Assembly (NCBI GenBank): GCA_002503395.1
Contig: DARQ01000109.1
Coordinates: forward strand, 23,928 to 37,876
Direction of reading: 5' to 3'
DNA: 13,949 nt
DNA from: Euryarchaeota archaeon UBA60
Lineage (GTDB): Archaea > Thermoplasmatota > Poseidoniia > Poseidoniales > Poseidoniaceae
Part shown: positions 1 through 7,316 of the stretch, piece after piece
How positions within the stretch are numbered: position 1 is the stretch's first letter
Layout of the letters: each line of letters starts with the position of its first letter
Notes under the pieces: generated by a model
The model's database searches: none
Seen by the model: the letters and a program-made list of their open reading frames with translations, nothing else
What the model was told of the DNA's origin: nothing
Program-made: the position numbers and the translations under genes

Positions 1-656
1 TTCTGGAAATAGGCGGTGCCGGACACCGGTGCGCCGTCGATCTCGCCCTGCACCAATGCACCGTGCAGTCTCAGGATATCGTACCCCATCCCCCTGCCGT
101 AGTCCTTGTGCGCCCATCTGGCGGTCGACATCGGTTTGCTCCACGGCCTCATGCGAAAAGCAAAGTTGGCCGAGCAGCCATCCTTTTGCAGAGAATCATC
201 AGCGGTCAGGTTAAGCCAGAATTCATCGCCTTCAGCGGCCAATCCCATCGATAGGTCATGTTCATCGATTGGTATGATTGCACCTGAACCAGCGACCCCT
301 TCTTCACCGGGCCACAGCGAATGGGAGGTCGGAATAGCCGCCATCCTCAGCGACTTCTTGACCAGAGGTTCCCACATCCTCTCGCCGTCGAACCACCATG
401 CCGCCACCATTCCGGGTATCGATAATCCACCTTCTTCATCTGCCCGTGGCCGACCACCTTGCCATTCACTGCCGCCGACATCAATCACCTCGGTGTCTTT
501 GGTAGACCACAGGACCATCAATTGTCGACTCCGATTCGGGTGTTTTTCGTCTTCTAGCATTATCAGCCACCACCACCAATCCCAGGTCAGATGTTGGATG
601 GGTTGCATTCCACCCAGCGACCACAGTCGCTCGATTTCACCCTCAAAGCGCAGCAT
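1..656 (-). CDS. Trp-rich protein, possibly lipocalin/AttH-like (3'-partial)
   Basis: A minus-strand frame opens with ATG at 656 and stays open for 218 codons to the left edge, so the C-terminus is missing. The start is supported by a GAGGG Shine-Dalgarno site overlapping the stop of the upstream permease, 5 bases from the ATG, with an 8-base gap between the genes. The protein is rich in tryptophan: a cluster near residues 25-30 (WDWWWW), then AWWFDG at 86-91. Residues 185-218 read like beta strands around a GEIDG turn, ending VSGTAYFQ. This layout loosely resembles the lipocalin-like AttH/CrtC (hydroxyneurosporene synthase) superfamily, which has an early EWWYF-type motif and a late strand-turn-strand motif. 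That is recognition by eye only, and the function is unknown. I see no signal peptide or membrane segment, so it is probably cytosolic. It is likely the last gene seen of the minus-strand ABC operon. A 193-codon plus-strand frame over the same DNA is Ser/Pro-rich and looks like an antisense shadow. Confidence 0.7.
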   Translation of the reverse strand, partial: MLRFEGEIERLWSLGGMQPIQHLTWDWWWWLIMLEDEKHPNRSRQLMVLWSTKDTEVIDVGGSEWQGGRPRADEEGGLSIPGMVAAWWFDGERMWEPLVKKSLRMAAIPTSHSLWPGEEGVAGSGAIIPIDEHDLSMGLAAEGDEFWLNLTADDSLQKDGCSANFAFRMRPWSKPMSTARWAHKDYGRGMGYDILRLHGALVQGEIDGAPVSGTAYFQ

Positions 657-661
657 ATTAT

Positions 662-666
662 CCCTC
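662..666 (-). promoter_or_regulatory. Ribosome binding site of the left-edge gene
   Basis: GAGGG on the minus strand overlaps the permease stop codon and lies 5 bases before the ATG at 656. It fixes the start of the partial gene and indicates translation directly after the permease. Confidence 0.55.
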
Positions 667-2008
667 AATCAATCTCTTGATTTTTGAATACCGATTGGGC
701 AATCACCAGCATTATTATGACCATCGAAATCAATACCCCACATGAAATCAGCGCATCTTGAAGTGGATTTCCGGTGAGATGGGTGGTGTGGAAGAAACTT
801 GAGAAAGCATCGGTACCGGGCATTTCGTCTGAATACATCCTTTCGCCCCAAGGGGTGGTGGAGTATTGAGAAGTCGATTCGCCAAGAGCAATGATGTATT
901 GTGAATCAGGCCAGGCCATATTACTGAAACCATCGACAATCACCATTCCCCAATGCGATATGGAGAGCCGGGAGACCGTAGCCTCCGGTTCGAAAATGGA
1001 CAGCATTGCCATGGCGAATTCCCACACACCGAAAACTATAGCCGCCACCATTCCATACTTGTGAATCGTACCCATGGTCATGAATAATGCCGCATAAGCC
1101 AGTGATAGCAAGCATGCGGCCAGTGCTATTCCGAACCAGACCAATAGGTCTTGGAAGCGGAAGAAGCCACTCGATGGTCCCATGAAACCGGTAATGGTTC
1201 CAGTAATTATCGCGAGAGCGATGAAATACGGCCATACCAAGGCGATATAGCCAAGTAATCTGTAGAGAAGAATCTCAGCCCGAGAAATTGGTTTGGCAAC
1301 GAGATAGTGGAGAGTTCCGTCTGAAATCTCATCGCGGATCAATCCCGAGGCCAAGAACAGCGGGACGAAGATTCCGAGAACGAAAACGAAACCGATTTTT
1401 CCGAATCCCAATACGAATGAACGATGCAGTGTTTCTTTGAAGAATGCATCCTCATCCGGATCTTCATCGACATTTGGGTCAGAATCTACCACGAGGTCCA
1501 ATCCCTGCATCTCAAAGAAATAATCGCAGGAGATGTAATTGCGATTCTCATCTACCCAACTCGACCATCCAACTTCACCAATCTTCACACGGCAATCACC
1601 ATCGTCATCATAACCTTGGCTGACATCCAGATTGGCCGAAGAAAAATCATAGCCGTCCTCGTTTATCCAATCCTCTGCAGAATCAGGTGGAATCGGTGGG
1701 TCGAATAATCCTGGGTGGCTATTGGCATTATTGATTGACGTGCCGAGCAGATTTTCCTGCCCGTCGGGATAGCCATCACCATCGGAATCGAAACTATCAC
1801 CGTCGTTATCGACCGCGGGGATTTCGCTGCTCATAGCCTCGATGTAGAAAAGCACCGTGATAAGCACGAGGATTACCCCGACGCTGAGGACTGCCCAGGT
1901 CGACAATCGAGTACGATATTGCCGCAAGGTCAACTCGAGGATTGCGGTCGCCTTGCGGTCGAGTTTCGACCACACCTTGTCGTGCAGTGGGCGAGGATTA
2001 TCAGCCAT
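665..2008 (-). CDS. ABC-2 type transporter permease with Asp-rich calcium-loop ectodomain
   Basis: Membrane subunit of an ABC transporter, substrate unknown. The ATG at 2008 shares one base with the upstream ATPase stop (TGATG); a TTG at 2011 is possible but less likely. The product is 447 residues. Segment 1 is near 40-58. Segments 2-6 are near 205-224, 250-272, 288-312, 320-340 and 418-438. After segment 2 comes the ABC-2 hallmark GLIRDEISDGTLHYLVAKP, followed by ISRAEILLYR. Segments 1 and 2 are separated by about 145 residues that should lie outside the cell. This loop holds DNDGDSFDSDGDGYPDGQE at about 67-85, which fits a thrombospondin-3/EF-hand-like calcium loop. Two further acidic patches follow (about 134-138 and 175-188), and two cysteines (about 139 and 161) could pair. 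Such a large acidic loop is not typical of ABC-2 permeases. It is translationally coupled to the ATPase at 2008-2994 and is the fourth of four linked ABC genes. The permease call is firm; the calcium role is inferred. Confidence 0.9.
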   Translation of the reverse strand: MADNPRPLHDKVWSKLDRKATAILELTLRQYRTRLSTWAVLSVGVILVLITVLFYIEAMSSEIPAVDNDGDSFDSDGDGYPDGQENLLGTSINNANSHPGLFDPPIPPDSAEDWINEDGYDFSSANLDVSQGYDDDGDCRVKIGEVGWSSWVDENRNYISCDYFFEMQGLDLVVDSDPNVDEDPDEDAFFKETLHRSFVLGFGKIGFVFVLGIFVPLFLASGLIRDEISDGTLHYLVAKPISRAEILLYRLLGYIALVWPYFIALAIITGTITGFMGPSSGFFRFQDLLVWFGIALAACLLSLAYAALFMTMGTIHKYGMVAAIVFGVWEFAMAMLSIFEPEATVSRLSISHWGMVIVDGFSNMAWPDSQYIIALGESTSQYSTTPWGERMYSDEMPGTDAFSSFFHTTHLTGNPLQDALISCGVLISMVIIMLVIAQSVFKNQEID

Positions 2009-2994
2009 CAATCACTACCCCCGGTAAGATAGTTCAGAATCGATTCGAGGTTATCGTCGGGGTTATCTATCGCCGTCACTGTGATTCCAGAATCGGTGAT
2101 GAGCCTCGGTAGGTCGGCGTGAAGTGCACCGAGATTATGGGTGCGGATTATCAGTTTCCCTTCCACGGGAAAATGCACCCCAAAGACCTCTTTGTGGTCG
2201 AGGAAAGCCTTGCCCAACTCCCTCGGTTGGTCTGTCGATAAGGCTATACTATGCGGATGGGCATCGAGCATATCACGAATTGCATGGACATTACCCAGTG
2301 CCAGCAACCGGCCATGATTGAGTATCACAATCTGCTCGGTAATCCGCTCGATTTCTTCAAGGATATGGCTTGAGACGATGACAGTTCTCCCCATCGCTCC
2401 CAATTCACGAATCACATTCATTATCGTCGTTCGCGCCAATGGGTCACAGCCTTGCAGTGGTTCATCGAGAATTATCAGTTCCGGGTCGTTCACCAGCGCG
2501 TGGGCAATCTTCACTCTTTGGCGCATCCCTTTGCTGAATTTCCCGATTTCCTTATTCATGACATCTTTAAGGTCGACGAACTCAAGTACACGCTCCGCCT
2601 TGACCCTCGCTTCTTCTCTGGTATATCCATACAGACGCGCCAAAGTGGTGACGAATCCGAGTGCAGTCATCCAGTCGTACAGTGCATCATTCTCCGAGAC
2701 GTAGCCGATTCGGGCAAAAGGTGCTGTATTCTTCCATGGGTCAGTACCGAATAATCGCACCGTACCCTGCGAGGGTTTGAGTTTGCCGGCAAGTATTTTG
2801 AACAGCGTCGATTTTCCTGCTCCATTTGGCCCCAACAGACCGGTGACGCCACCACTGATTGCCAAACTGATGTCGTTCATTCCGATGATATTGCCATACC
2901 ATTTTGAGACGTGGTCGAGCATCACTGCCGGAACTTCTGGCTGGGGTTGCCATTGGCCCACGGCGGGACCGGATTGAGCGATATCAGGAATCAT
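2008..2994 (-). CDS. ABC transporter ATP-binding protein (ABC-2 partner)
   Basis: Cytosolic ATPase that should energise the neighbouring ABC-2 permeases. It has 328 residues, with an extension of about 22 residues before the nucleotide-binding domain. Visible motifs are Walker A GPNGAGKST (55-63), a Q-loop region YVSEND (98-103) with Glu/Ser where Gln is usual, a divergent signature FSKGM (153-157), Walker B LIILDEP (173-179) with catalytic Glu178, a D-loop QGCDP (181-185) and switch His210. The stretch beyond about residue 240 is the regulatory C-terminal region seen in the CcmA/multidrug-type ABC-2 family. The ATG at 2994 overlaps the upstream permease stop by 4 bases (ATGA). Its own stop overlaps the next permease start by 1 base. 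The substrate cannot be told from sequence. The paired ATPase at 4049-5059 is a distant relative, so the two could form a heterodimer. Confidence 0.95.
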   Translation of the reverse strand: MIPDIAQSGPAVGQWQPQPEVPAVMLDHVSKWYGNIIGMNDISLAISGGVTGLLGPNGAGKSTLFKILAGKLKPSQGTVRLFGTDPWKNTAPFARIGYVSENDALYDWMTALGFVTTLARLYGYTREEARVKAERVLEFVDLKDVMNKEIGKFSKGMRQRVKIAHALVNDPELIILDEPLQGCDPLARTTIMNVIRELGAMGRTVIVSSHILEEIERITEQIVILNHGRLLALGNVHAIRDMLDAHPHSIALSTDQPRELGKAFLDHKEVFGVHFPVEGKLIIRTHNLGALHADLPRLITDSGITVTAIDNPDDNLESILNYLTGGSD

Positions 2995-4052
2995 TCTCTA
3001 GTCACCTCCATCGAAGAGACCCGAGACGCGAGAATGTACAATGCGATGGCATTGATGACCACTAGGGACATCAGGCTCCAGGTCCATGGGTGGTCGTAGG
3101 TCGATGTGGTACCTACCAGAGCCTGACCGACGTGGGCAACACAATCATAGGGCGATAACAGGTATAGAACGCTTCTTTCAAACAGGGTGTAAATCAGGAA
3201 TGCAATCAGTTTCATGCCGAGAAAAATGCCGAGTAGAGCAACCGCAGGGAAAAATTTCCCCCGACTAACACTCGACAGGGCCAAGCCGATGCTGGAATAG
3301 GTGAATACTAGGATGGTGCCGGCCAGCGCCGCGGCGAGGAAGATTGGAAAGGTGTCGAGAAAGAAGGCCCAACCTTCACCTTGCATCAGGATGTCACCGG
3401 TATAGTAGATGCCTAAAGTACCGACGATGAGCATGAATAGGACGATGGCTACAGAAAGGAATTTCATCGCCGTATAGTCTATGCGATTAAGCGGTCTTGA
3501 GAAGTAGATTGCACTGGTGCCGTGCATCCGGTCTTCACTGATTATCCCGCCGATTAATAAGGCCGCGATTATCGGGAAACAGATAGCATTGCGCGGCCAG
3601 AATCCGAGCACGTGCCCATACAGGTTATCCTTGCTGATTCCAAAGACTCGGTGCATCTCGGTCTCGGAGAAAATCGCACTGATGAACGACATCCCCAAGT
3701 CTCCCAGGGATATCAGGAAAGCCGCGAACAGGATGAGTTTCGTCGCCATTCCATATGGTCGATGACCTTTGCTGAATAATCCGTAGACATGGTGGCGCAA
3801 TATCGCCCAATTGCGCGCCCAACGAGGGTTCAAACTCCCCCCCCACGGTTGATAAGACTGGTCAAAAACCGTACCAAGATGCGCTTGCTCATGCTGCTTG
3901 GTACCACCGGCAACCGAAGCCGAGGGAATTGTCTGCTCATCGCCATCACTCGAGCCATATGCGGCTTCTAGACGGGTCCGCCCCTCAACCTTAGCACCGG
4001 CTTGGCCGAGGAATTCCGCGTCGGGAATGTTTTGGCTTTCTTCGTCATTCAT
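2991..4052 (-). CDS. ABC-2 type transporter permease with long hydrophilic N-tail
   Basis: Membrane subunit of 353 residues. The first 100 or so residues are hydrophilic; the first 65 are rich in Glu, Gln, Ser, Gly and Ala, look disordered, and should be cytosolic. Six membrane segments follow near 104-124, 155-172, 198-216, 233-258, 266-290 and 325-343. After segment 2 comes GGIISEDRMHGTSAIYFSRP, which is the ABC-2 family motif (acidic E-D, G-T, then a S-R-P turn). Unlike the permease at 665-2008 it has no large outside domain. The ATG at 4052 overlaps the upstream ATPase stop by 4 bases, and its own stop overlaps the next ATPase start by 4 bases, so translation is tightly coupled on both sides. 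A run of eight G (minus strand, 3837-3844) encodes Gly71-Gly72 at the end of the N-tail and is a possible slippage or sequencing-error site. The overlap with neighbours on both sides argues that the frame is right as read. Substrate unknown. Confidence 0.92.
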   Translation of the reverse strand: MNDEESQNIPDAEFLGQAGAKVEGRTRLEAAYGSSDGDEQTIPSASVAGGTKQHEQAHLGTVFDQSYQPWGGSLNPRWARNWAILRHHVYGLFSKGHRPYGMATKLILFAAFLISLGDLGMSFISAIFSETEMHRVFGISKDNLYGHVLGFWPRNAICFPIIAALLIGGIISEDRMHGTSAIYFSRPLNRIDYTAMKFLSVAIVLFMLIVGTLGIYYTGDILMQGEGWAFFLDTFPIFLAAALAGTILVFTYSSIGLALSSVSRGKFFPAVALLGIFLGMKLIAFLIYTLFERSVLYLLSPYDCVAHVGQALVGTTSTYDHPWTWSLMSLVVINAIALYILASRVSSMEVTRE

Positions 4053-5059
4053 CTACCGACCTCCTTTAATTCAGATGGGGCATCGACCTTGCTTGAACTC
4101 GGGCCGAAGTGAAAAAGTTCAGCCGATGATTTGACGCTGTAGCCGAGCCGCTCCATGATGACGAGGAATAGATCCTCAAGGCTCGGTTCATGGTCGTTCA
4201 TCCGGCGCAGTTGTGCGCCGCTTTTCGCCGCGCTCTCGATAATTGCTGCATAGGTACTCTCATCCTGCCTCACCACCCGCATAACCCGCCCGGTGCGGCG
4301 CACCTCATATCCTGAATTCTGCAATTCTCGTTCCAGTTCACTCGCATGTCCCCACACATGGATTTCGATTTCCTGATCGATTGACTTGAGGTCTTCGATT
4401 CGACCTTGGGCAATCAATCGACCCTTGTGTAGCATGACGATGCGGTCGCAGACCTTCTCAACATCATCCATCAGGTGGCTGGCCATCAGCAGACTACGGC
4501 CACCTTCACCGACGATTTGTTGTAAGGTTTTGAGCATGAATTCCCGAGCTCTTGAATCAAGCCCATTGCTAGGTTCATCGGTGATTAGCAGTTCCGGGTC
4601 GTGTATTATCGAGCAGGCTAATTTGGTCGCCTGCACCATGCCGGTCGAAAAGGTCTCAATTTTTCGATAGCGTTGGTCACGCAATCCCACGTATTCCAGA
4701 ACTTCGTGGGCCCTTTGCATTGCCGAGGTTGGATTCATACCGATTAACTCGCCTGAATATGCAACTTGGTGTATCGCATCCAAGCCAGGGTTCAAGCAAT
4801 CATATTCGGGTAAATAGCCGATTTTGCTACGGATATTTTCACCTTCGGTCCTGATATTGAAACCTAGCACCTTGCCTTCTCCAGAGGTCACCCCGATCAG
4901 TCCGAGCAGGGTTTTTATCATCGTCGATTTTCCCGCCCCGTTAGGCCCGAGTAATCCGGTTGCCCCAGCCTTGACCTTTAGACTCAAACTGTCGAGGGCA
5001 ATGTGCGGTCCATACGATTTGACCAAGTCATTGGTCTCGATAACAAATTGGTCGGACAT
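4049..5059 (-). CDS. ABC transporter ATP-binding protein (ABC-2 partner)
   Basis: Cytosolic ATPase of 336 residues. Motifs: Walker A GPNGAGKST (38-46), Q-loop YLPEYD (82-87) with the Glu often found in ABC-2 ATPases, divergent signature FSTGM (137-141), Walker B LLITDEP (157-163), D-loop SNGLD (164-168) and switch His195. A C-terminal domain from about 225 includes EPSLEDLFLVIME (291-303), the helix common at the end of ABC-2 ATPases. The last 25 or so residues look like a flexible tail. The ATG at 5059 follows a GGAG ribosome site at 5 bases. It is the first of four overlapping ABC genes. It lies 47 bases after tgtA, and that gap holds a 17-bp inverted repeat, so the ABC genes may have their own promoter or control point as well as read-through from tgtA. 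The export or import role is unknown; ABC-2 systems are mostly exporters. Confidence 0.95.
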   Translation of the reverse strand: MSDQFVIETNDLVKSYGPHIALDSLSLKVKAGATGLLGPNGAGKSTMIKTLLGLIGVTSGEGKVLGFNIRTEGENIRSKIGYLPEYDCLNPGLDAIHQVAYSGELIGMNPTSAMQRAHEVLEYVGLRDQRYRKIETFSTGMVQATKLACSIIHDPELLITDEPSNGLDSRAREFMLKTLQQIVGEGGRSLLMASHLMDDVEKVCDRIVMLHKGRLIAQGRIEDLKSIDQEIEIHVWGHASELERELQNSGYEVRRTGRVMRVVRQDESTYAAIIESAAKSGAQLRRMNDHEPSLEDLFLVIMERLGYSVKSSAELFHFGPSSSKVDAPSELKEVGR

Positions 5060-5064
5060 TACCT

Positions 5065-5068
5065 CTCC
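5065..5068 (-). promoter_or_regulatory. Ribosome binding site of the first ABC ATPase
   Basis: GGAG on the minus strand, 5 bases before the ATG at 5059, in a purine-rich leader. It supports this start and shows the gene can be translated on its own and not only by coupling to tgtA. Confidence 0.55.
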
Positions 5069-5073
5069 ACTCT

Positions 5074-5090
5074 CCGCACCATAGGTGCGG
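5074..5090. promoter_or_regulatory. 17-bp inverted repeat, candidate operator or hairpin
   Basis: CCGCACC-ATA-GGTGCGG on the plus strand has perfect 7-base arms around a 3-base centre. It sits in the 47-base gap between tgtA and the first ABC gene, 14 bases before that ATG. It has the same plan as the repeat before sufC (7886-7902). An AT-rich stretch that includes the tgtA stop (about 5105-5111) lies about 26 bases upstream on the minus strand. That is the usual distance from an archaeal TATA element to the start of transcription. It could be a repressor site over the start site or a 5' RNA hairpin. The symmetry is certain; the function is inferred. Confidence 0.5.
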
Positions 5091-5106
5091 TCTTTGAGTT
5101 GAACGG

Positions 5107-7269
5107 TTATTCGTCCCTTACGCCATCACGGACACGTATGGCAATGCCCTTACGGAAAGCCATCATCTCATTAGCATCGACCCGTGAAATCCCATGCCCG
5201 ATGAGTTCACCCGAGGAATTGCATATCAGGCAGGGTTGGCCCGGCCTCAGGGTGGAATCAGCGGACAGACAGAAACCGTGGAAGACATTACGGCCTTTGC
5301 GCACGAAAGGTTCAGCATCTTCGTCGACATGAACCACGGCTGGCCCAGATAACCCTCCTCCTTCTGAGCCTGGTGAATCCACCTCTGATGCTGAGGGCAG
5401 ATCATGAAGCCATTTTGCTCCTTCCAAAGTCAGAGAGATTCCTCCGTCGGTCAATCGCGGCGAGGCGAGATGGGTGCCGTCAGCGGTGAGAATATTCTTT
5501 ACTCGCCCGGTTCGCGACATCACCATTCTTCCTTTGGCCAAAGCCTGCCAGGTGTGGACTGAATCAACATTGACGAATAAGGCTAATTTATCGGCCACCG
5601 ACCAGCGATGCAGCCACGTGGAAACGGCTTGATGATTGGCTTGGTCATCCAATACGGTAAGGTCGATTTCACCGAGTTGTTCGGCGTGGACGACAGCATC
5701 GACCATGCTTTCCATGATTCCCTTATCTTCGGCATAAAATATGATATTCATCGGTAAATCCGCAAGCCCCAGTCGTTGAAGTTCGGCTTCGATGAAGTCA
5801 TCATCCAAGTCACCCATTTCAGTTTCCGTCCGCATCAAGTGGGCGTAAGGATTGATGTCTTCAAGCGAATATGGCAGTAATCCCAGCGGGGTTGCAATCA
5901 TTGGGATGGCCGCTGGATTGAGCAGTAATAAGCGCTTCACACAGTCCTCGATACTACGCCGCCAAGGGGCTTCAGCAATCGCAAAAATCGCCACGAAGCG
6001 GTGCTCTCCTCGTCCGTTCCAGCCGGTGATTGGTGGTGGACGCCAACGTTCCTTCATGGTGGCGCGGATGTGCTCTAGGTCGGGGCGATGAATCGGTGAA
6101 TCATCCATATAGCGAATACCCCCGTTCCTCTGCAGATGTTGCGACTCGACCAATCCCGAAATTGCCTCATCACTATTTTTTCTGTCGATGATTGAATTCC
6201 ATGCTTTCCTAAGGTCGGAATCACAATGACTGCGCGCTTCGGCCAACTCCCAAATCTTACCCTCGTGCACCGCTTGGCGACAACGCGCCAATTCAGCCAA
6301 GGTCACTTCAAGATTAACCCGCGCCAGGATTCCACATCGCTCATCCGCATTCATCCCCCTGACTACCTCGGGAGTGACGCCGGATAGACTTGCAGAGGGG
6401 AACGGCCATTCTTGTAAATTGTCGAGATGAATTGTTCCTTCAGGGGTGAGAATCCGACCGTCTCGGGCAAATAGGACGTAGGCCGCGGAATCGAACAGAT
6501 CAACTCCCAGAGCGATGGCAAAGGGGAATAGCATTGGGTGGCCACATCCGAACATGTGGATTGGCCTCTCGGGTGGCAAATCTTTGCGAATCGCCAGAAT
6601 CATCGCGAATAGTTCGGTATATCGCCGTCCTTCCATCAGTGGAACAATGCCTCCTATCGGATGAATTGCGAAAGATTCAGCGCCCATCAATTGCGCAGAT
6701 TTTCGCCGCAAATCGTTGTCTAAGCCACCTTGGATTGGCCCGTTGAGTGGTGTGCCCTGTGCTGAGGAAATTGCTGGGCTGGCACGCTCAGCCGTGGTCT
6801 GCACCCCTTGTTCCCACTCCTCTGGGCTCATATCGGGGCGCGTGAAGACATCGAGCATTGTTGCCACATCGACCCCGATGTCGTGTTGGAATTCCACTAT
6901 CTCCTCATTTTCGACCTCGATATCGCCATAGATGTAGGATTGGAAGGTGCCCGAATCGGTTACCACCACGCCGGGATAATCGATTAATTCATGGATTCCG
7001 GATTCGAGTGCTGGTTCTCGTAATTTGTCATGCTTCCAGATGATGTAAGCATTAGTGATGATTCCTCCGACCCCGAATTTATCCCACATTTCACGCGCTG
7101 AAATGGTTTGTATATTCGGATTGATGACCGGTAGAATCGCCGGAGTGGTAAGGATACCGTGTGCGGTGTGAAACTTTCCCAACCTTGCCCAACCATCCCT
7201 CTTCATAACCTCAAATAGTCCGATATCCTGCTCGCGACAGGGCTTTGGGTCGGGACGGGGAGAGGACAT
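5107..7269 (-). CDS. tgtA: Archaeosine tRNA-guanine transglycosylase (TgtA) with apparently missing zinc ligands
   Basis: Swaps guanine-15 of tRNA D-loops for preQ0, the first committed step to archaeosine. Numbering here counts from a TTG at 7302 (731 residues). I place the start at ATG 7269 (720 residues), because the family normally begins close to LFEVMKRDG (29-37), but TTG 7302 has an AAGGT site upstream and cannot be excluded. The catalytic barrel shows VVTDSGTFQ (113-121, Asp116), GPIQGG (188-193), HPIGGIVPLMEGRRY (214-228) and GVDLFDSAAY (266-275, probable nucleophile Asp271). TPEGTIHL (286-293) follows. The family then has a C-x-C-x2-C zinc site; here the matching stretch is FPSASLSG (301-308) with no cysteine, and the later zinc His appears to be Val329. 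The middle domain shows TPLGLLPYSLEDINPYAH (471-488), and the C-terminal 80 residues are a PUA RNA-binding domain ending FRKGIAIRVRDG. It lies 14-47 bases after the NifU-like gene, probably in the same transcript. Confidence 0.93.
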   Translation of the reverse strand: MSSPRPDPKPCREQDIGLFEVMKRDGWARLGKFHTAHGILTTPAILPVINPNIQTISAREMWDKFGVGGIITNAYIIWKHDKLREPALESGIHELIDYPGVVVTDSGTFQSYIYGDIEVENEEIVEFQHDIGVDVATMLDVFTRPDMSPEEWEQGVQTTAERASPAISSAQGTPLNGPIQGGLDNDLRRKSAQLMGAESFAIHPIGGIVPLMEGRRYTELFAMILAIRKDLPPERPIHMFGCGHPMLFPFAIALGVDLFDSAAYVLFARDGRILTPEGTIHLDNLQEWPFPSASLSGVTPEVVRGMNADERCGILARVNLEVTLAELARCRQAVHEGKIWELAEARSHCDSDLRKAWNSIIDRKNSDEAISGLVESQHLQRNGGIRYMDDSPIHRPDLEHIRATMKERWRPPPITGWNGRGEHRFVAIFAIAEAPWRRSIEDCVKRLLLLNPAAIPMIATPLGLLPYSLEDINPYAHLMRTETEMGDLDDDFIEAELQRLGLADLPMNIIFYAEDKGIMESMVDAVVHAEQLGEIDLTVLDDQANHQAVSTWLHRWSVADKLALFVNVDSVHTWQALAKGRMVMSRTGRVKNILTADGTHLASPRLTDGGISLTLEGAKWLHDLPSASEVDSPGSEGGGLSGPAVVHVDEDAEPFVRKGRNVFHGFCLSADSTLRPGQPCLICNSSGELIGHGISRVDANEMMAFRKGIAIRVRDGVRDE

Positions 7270-7316
7270 TCCAAGCCGGCCGGGCACGAGGTATGTTTTC
7301 AACGCTTGCGCCGACC

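Noticed and set aside
106..687. Plus-strand open frame of 193 codons over the left-edge gene
   Set aside because: It is Ser/Pro/His-rich with no recognisable motif or ribosome site, and it lies antisense to a better-supported frame with a Shine-Dalgarno site in line with the operon.
3625..3846. Alternative frame starting GTG at the G8 run in the permease, considered as a frameshift product
   Set aside because: The main frame is supported by 4-base overlaps with both neighbours and by ABC-2 motifs after the run; the alternative product has no membrane segments.
5111..5117. TCGTCCC, an exact copy of one arm of the sufC repeat, near the end of tgtA
   Set aside because: It lies in coding sequence for the last tgtA residues, lacks the second arm, and a single 7-mer match is weak evidence.
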